From assembly GCA_035527455.1 (NCBI GenBank), contig DATLAN010000083.1:1-8995 (forward strand): DNA of 8,995 bases. Reading direction: 5' to 3'. The notes beneath the pieces are model-generated. The model saw only the letters and a list, made by a program, of their open reading frames with translations. It ran no database searches and was not told where the DNA came from. The first letter of the stretch is position 1. Each line of letters opens with the position of its first letter. The translations under genes and the position numbers were made by a program. Positions 6,333-8,995 of the stretch are shown in pieces. This stretch comes from DATLAN01 sp035527455. Its GTDB lineage: Bacteria; Planctomycetota; Planctomycetia; Pirellulales; Thermoguttaceae.

Positions 6333-6773
6333 ATGGCAAGAACCCCGGAAAGAATCGGTCAGCGGCAAACGGTCGGGGCCCCCCGAAACCGGGCGCCGGC
6401 GATTGCCGTGTTCTATCCCGGCAACTCGCTGATGCACCAGGTATCCGGGTGGGCCGTGAAGTTTCCGGCGTACGATTTCGCGTTGTCTTTCGAAGAGTTG
6501 GCACTCGAGGTCCAAGCCGTCCTGGAGGACTCGACCCTGTCGATTTTCGACGCCACGGACAATCCGGCCCGGGCGCTGATCGCGCTGAACCAGGCGATCG
6601 CCGAAGGGGGACCGGATTCGGCGGTCGTCTATACCGGGTCGATGTACGAAGACTTGGAGTTGTTCGTCCGCAGTCGCGGAGCGTTGTTCTTATTGGGCCC
6701 GATGGACGATGCGGTGTGGTTGGAGCTGTTCGACAAGAGAACATGCCGCCGCAAAGCACGCCGGGCCGCGTAG
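6333..6773 (+). CDS. Hypothetical protein with receiver-like (pseudo-receiver) domain, paralogue B
   Basis: This 146-residue protein, starting MARTPERIGQRQTVGAP, consists of a short basic arm, one alpha/beta domain (23-133) and a basic tail ending RRKARRAA. The domain follows receiver order: beta1 AIAVFYPG, beta2 YDFALSF, beta3 LSIFDATDNP with Asp73 at the phospho-acceptor place, beta4 AVVYTGS with Thr101, and beta5 ALFLLGP where Gly122 replaces the usual Lys and is followed by Pro123. The Asp-Thr-(Lys) spacings (28 and 21) are close to those of CheY (30 and 22). The beta1 acidic residues that bind Mg are absent, so normal phosphotransfer chemistry is doubtful. AAGGA lies about 10 nt before ATG 6333. 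The frame is open upstream to 6099, but that part is unlike protein. The gene converges on the minus-strand isochorismatase-ThuA gene with 21 bp between stops. Confidence 0.8.
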   Translation: MARTPERIGQRQTVGAPRNRAPAIAVFYPGNSLMHQVSGWAVKFPAYDFALSFEELALEVQAVLEDSTLSIFDATDNPARALIALNQAIAEGGPDSAVVYTGSMYEDLELFVRSRGALFLLGPMDDAVWLELFDKRTCRRKARRAA

Positions 6774-6794
6774 TGCTCGCCCGCGTCCGGCCGG

Positions 6795-8378
6795 TCAAGG
6801 ACCTGCTCCGTCTGCCTTGCCACTGGGCACCGGCCGGTCTATCGCCCAGTGGATCGCGTTGGTCAGCAACGTGCGGAATTGCGGCAACTGGAAATCGTCC
6901 GGGTGGCCCAGCGACGTGTAGAAGACTCTTCCTCCTTGGTAGCTTCGCGTCCAAGCCGCCGGCTCGGTCTTGCCTTCGGCCGATCCGGTCAACAGCAACG
7001 TGGCCTGCGGATCGATCGGGGCGGCGTTGTACAGCGAACCGTTGCTGTGCCACCGGCCGGGTTTGACGCCCGAGAGAATCGCGTGGGCGGCGGCGTCCGG
7101 TACGATTTCCACGTCGGCGCCCGCCTCGTTGGAACCGTGGCCGTGGTAGTTGCCGCCTAAGACGGCCGGGTCGAAGTCGCGCCATTCGGCGCGGCCTTCG
7201 GTGGCCTGGCCCTGCACGTCGAACGCGTGACTGGCCGTTCGCAGCGCCACCAGCGGCTTGCCCGAGTCGAGGTACTTGCGAATCATCTCGAGCTGATGCT
7301 TGGGAAGCGCCAGGCGGCGGACGAACAGCACCATCAGGTCGGCCGCTTCGAGTTCTTCCAGGGCGGGGATGTCCGCCGTTCCCATCCCGTGGGCGACCGT
7401 GCAATGAAAGCCGTATCGGTCGCGGAGCATTTGTGCGAAGACCGGCAGCGTCTTGTCGGCGTGATAGTGATCGTCGCTGATGACGAACACCACGTGCGGC
7501 CGCTTGTCCTCCTCGAAGCGGACCGCCGGCTTGCCGAGCAGATCGGTGCTGGTGGTCGTCGGGCAAACGTGCTTCTCGATGTACTCGACGATCAGTTCGG
7601 TGCCGCGGACGTGGCTCACCTGAGGTTCACTGCGGGAATTGTACATGGTGTCGGTCAGGTCGCGGACCAGCAGGACGTTCTTGCCCACGCGGACCATGTT
7701 CCGCAGTCCGAAGGGCCGGCCGATCACGCACATGTTCGTATGGACGCCCACGAGGATCACGTTCTCGATGCCGCGCTGCTCGAAGAGATTCCAGCACTCC
7801 ACGCCGGAATCGGTGACGGCGTCCTCGTCGTGGATCTCGATGGCAGCCGTCTGGTGGACGTCCATGGGCCGGCTCGGGCAGCGCGGCTGGTCGTCGCAGC
7901 CGCCGTCCGACTGGTCGATGGGCCACTGGGCGTCCTTCTCCGACTCGAGGTGCCGGTTCCAGCCGCCCATGCCTTCCGGCATGTTGTCCGCCTGGGGAGC
8001 GTTCTCGGCCCGGCGGCGAGCCGGATGGTCGGCGTAGTGTTTCATCCCGCCGCTGGGCGCGTGGACGATCAACGCGCCTCGCTTGCGGGCCTCGCTGACG
8101 AACTCGTTGATTTGCGGGGCCATCTGGGCGCCGCGGTCGCAGGCCCCGTCGCACCAATGCCTGGCCCACATGTCGCAGATGATGACGGCCGTTTGCTTCG
8201 GGGCCCATTGGACCTTTTTGTACTCGATTCGAAATCGGGAATCGTCCTCCGGGCTCTTCACCCGGCTGCGCGTGTGCAGGAGGAGTGCGTCGGCCCCATC
8301 CGGATCGGCCGCCGGTATTGCGACGGTCGAGAAAACCGCGGCGAAGAGAATCGTACTTACCAGAATACTCTGTTTCAT
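6795..8378 (-). CDS. Secreted fusion of isochorismatase-like (cysteine hydrolase) and ThuA-like domains
   Basis: This is a 527-residue, probably exported protein. A signal peptide (MKQSILVSTILFAAVFSTVA, cleaved near AAD) precedes an isochorismatase-like domain at about 60-275 and a ThuA-like domain (class I glutamine-amidotransferase-like fold) at about 294-515. In the first domain Asp69 (AVIICDMW) and the nucleophile Cys217 (GVHTNMCVIGR) of the Asp-Lys-Cys triad are present, but the region expected to carry Lys reads HQTAAIEIHDEDAVTDSG without one. An insert with a Cys pair (GGCDDQPRCP, 159-168) precedes it. The second domain opens PHVVFVISDDHYHADKT and ends with the ThuA signature GRVFYTSLGHPDDF. 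ThuA-type domains are linked to sugar use in rhizobia and are common in planctomycete exported proteins. AGGAG lies 8 nt before ATG 8378; upstream in-frame codons run through a repeat and are rejected. The sulfatase lies upstream on the same strand. The substrate is unknown. Confidence 0.9.
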   Translation of the reverse strand: MKQSILVSTILFAAVFSTVAIPAADPDGADALLLHTRSRVKSPEDDSRFRIEYKKVQWAPKQTAVIICDMWARHWCDGACDRGAQMAPQINEFVSEARKRGALIVHAPSGGMKHYADHPARRRAENAPQADNMPEGMGGWNRHLESEKDAQWPIDQSDGGCDDQPRCPSRPMDVHQTAAIEIHDEDAVTDSGVECWNLFEQRGIENVILVGVHTNMCVIGRPFGLRNMVRVGKNVLLVRDLTDTMYNSRSEPQVSHVRGTELIVEYIEKHVCPTTTSTDLLGKPAVRFEEDKRPHVVFVISDDHYHADKTLPVFAQMLRDRYGFHCTVAHGMGTADIPALEELEAADLMVLFVRRLALPKHQLEMIRKYLDSGKPLVALRTASHAFDVQGQATEGRAEWRDFDPAVLGGNYHGHGSNEAGADVEIVPDAAAHAILSGVKPGRWHSNGSLYNAAPIDPQATLLLTGSAEGKTEPAAWTRSYQGGRVFYTSLGHPDDFQLPQFRTLLTNAIHWAIDRPVPSGKADGAGP

Positions 8379-8386
8379 GATAACGG

Positions 8387-8391
8387 CTCCT
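8387..8391 (-). promoter_or_regulatory. Ribosome binding site that fixes the isochorismatase-ThuA start
   Basis: AGGAG on the minus strand, 8 nt before ATG 8378. It sits just downstream of the large inverted repeat in the transcript and rules against starts 150 nt further upstream. Confidence 0.7.
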
Positions 8392-8399
8392 GGGGCTCC

Positions 8400-8486
8400 G
8401 TGGAAAAAGGGGACAGGCACCGAGCCGCCGGCGTCTTCCGCAGGTTTGGCATCCACCGCGGCTCGGAGCCAGTCCCTATTTTCCAC
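8400..8486. repeat. REP-like inverted repeat (two 29-nt arms, 29-nt loop)
   Basis: The left arm (8400-8428, starting GTGGAAAAAGGGGACAGGC) and the reverse complement of the right arm (8458-8486, starting GTGGAAAATAGGGACTGGC) match at 25 of 29 positions. The 87-bp element fills over half of the gap between the sulfatase and the isochorismatase-ThuA gene, ending 9 nt before the latter's ribosome site. From memory, the GGGGACAGGCACC and AGTCCCTATTTTCC words recur in planctomycete genomes. The structure fits a REP/BIME element mobilised by a RAYT-type transposase encoded elsewhere; none is in this window. In mRNA it would form a very stable hairpin. Confidence 0.8.
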
Positions 8487-8536
8487 TCTACGTTTACAGT
8501 TTGAGGAACAACGATCTGGCCTGTGCAATCACCGTC

Positions 8537-8995
8537 CTACTGATTCGCCGGTTCTGCCCGGCGCGTGGTCAGCGTTTTGGCATTCTCGACGTATCCCGGC
8601 TCTCGGCAGTTCTTCCCCGGCCGGTCTCCGTCGCCGAGGTCTTCGCGGCAGGCTTCGGCCAAAGCGTTCAGCCGTTGGACCACGTCGGGGTGATTTTCGG
8701 CGACGTTGTTTTGCTCGCCGACGTCGGTTTCGAGATCGTACAACTGCGGCGGCACGACGTGCGACTGGCCACCGCGCGATTCCTGCCGGGCCAGGTGCAG
8801 CTTCCACTTTCCGGTGCGCACGGCCTGTAGATTGCCCATTTGATAATAGTAAAACGCCTCGCGCGGCGACCTGGCCCCTTCTTCGCCGAAGAGCAACGGC
8901 CGAATGTCCTTGCCGTCGATGATCCGATCGGCCGGTGCGGAGGTGCCAGCCAACTTGGCCAGCGTGGGCATCAGATCGAGCGTGCCGGCCAATTC
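8537..8995 (-). CDS. Sulfatase (arylsulfatase A family), C-terminal 152 residues, 5' end cut by window edge
   Basis: This is the C-terminal part of a type I sulfatase, an enzyme that hydrolyses sulfate esters with a formylglycine residue, in planctomycetes usually exported and acting on sulfated polysaccharides. Visible family marks, in order, are DLMPTLAKLAG, DGKDIRPLLFGEE, the NLQAVRTGKWKLHLAR strand motif near the end of the fold, and PQLYDLETDVGEQNNVAENHPDVV, followed by a helical tail (LNALAEACREDLGD). The catalytic C/S-x-P-x-R motif and the metal ligands lie beyond the right edge, so activity and start cannot be judged. The stop lies 158 bp upstream of the isochorismatase-ThuA start on the same strand, so the two may be co-transcribed across the inverted repeat. 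The substrate is not predictable from this fragment. Confidence 0.93.
   Translation of the reverse strand, partial: ELAGTLDLMPTLAKLAGTSAPADRIIDGKDIRPLLFGEEGARSPREAFYYYQMGNLQAVRTGKWKLHLARQESRGGQSHVVPPQLYDLETDVGEQNNVAENHPDVVQRLNALAEACREDLGDGDRPGKNCREPGYVENAKTLTTRRAEPANQ

Noticed and set aside
6787..6839. Two copies of CCGGCCGGTC at 6787-6796 and 6830-6839
   Set aside because: The second lies inside the coding sequence for the C-terminal residues of the ThuA protein. The motif is short and self-complementary in GC-rich DNA, so chance is the simplest explanation.
6217..7566. 449-codon minus-strand frame overlapping paralogue B and the ThuA region
   Set aside because: Composition is dominated by Arg, Pro and Gly. 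It covers genes with clear homology on both strands and has no motif of its own.
7227..8504. 425-codon plus-strand open frame opposite the isochorismatase-ThuA gene
   Set aside because: Antisense shadow in GC-rich DNA: the minus strand has recognisable domains, a signal peptide and a ribosome site.
8379..8528. 50-residue N-terminal extension of the isochorismatase-ThuA protein
   Set aside because: It would be translated through the inverted repeat and would bury the signal peptide. ATG 8378 has AGGAG at the right distance.

Overview
The window looks like chromosomal DNA of a planctomycete, most likely in the Pirellulales. The evidence is the gene content: an exported sulfatase-type protein, a secreted isochorismatase-ThuA fusion, an HDAC-like protein with a signal peptide, many hypothetical small proteins, high GC, and a REP-like inverted repeat with the GGGGACAGGCACC / AGTCCCTATTTTCC signature that I recall from such genomes. 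The lineage is inferred; there is no rRNA or marker gene here.

Layout. (1) Positions 1-4195 form a minus-strand block. In transcription order it holds a CusC/CzcC-type TolC outer-membrane protein (2795-4195), an exported class IV HDAC-like amidohydrolase (1601-2671, with its own probable promoter), and the 5' 404 codons of a nucleotide-sugar dehydrogenase (1-1214, running off the left edge). The 386-bp gap before the dehydrogenase has a candidate promoter, stem-loops and a doubtful 36-codon leader ORF. (2) Positions 4196-4633 are a divergent intergenic region with a sigma70-like plus-strand promoter and two tandem hairpins. (3) Positions 4634-6773 form a plus-strand cluster of five small genes with no recognised family: a receiver-like protein, two short charged proteins, a short gene broken by an apparent single-base frameshift, and a second receiver-like protein. 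(4) Positions 6795-8995 form a second minus-strand block: the C-terminal end of a sulfatase (entering from the right edge), a REP-like inverted repeat, then a secreted isochorismatase-ThuA fusion that converges on cluster 3 with a 21-bp gap.

The least explained part is the plus-strand cluster. The first and last genes are paralogues: I aligned 111 residues by eye without a gap and counted about 42 identities. Both match the alpha/beta pattern of a CheY-like receiver domain, with the phospho-acceptor Asp and the switch Ser/Thr in place, but with the conserved beta5 Lys changed to Gly and the beta1 acidic pair missing. They are therefore probably pseudo-receivers. Three cluster proteins of different sequence end in the same basic C-terminal tail (RRAA or RVAA), two of them within an identical 13-nt DNA stretch at the stop codon.

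The minus-strand genes are ordinary planctomycete accessory functions: envelope efflux, polysaccharide precursor synthesis, sulfated glycan breakdown and probable exported hydrolases. Nothing in the window shows that they work in one pathway. There are no tRNA, rRNA or CRISPR features, and no transposase gene.
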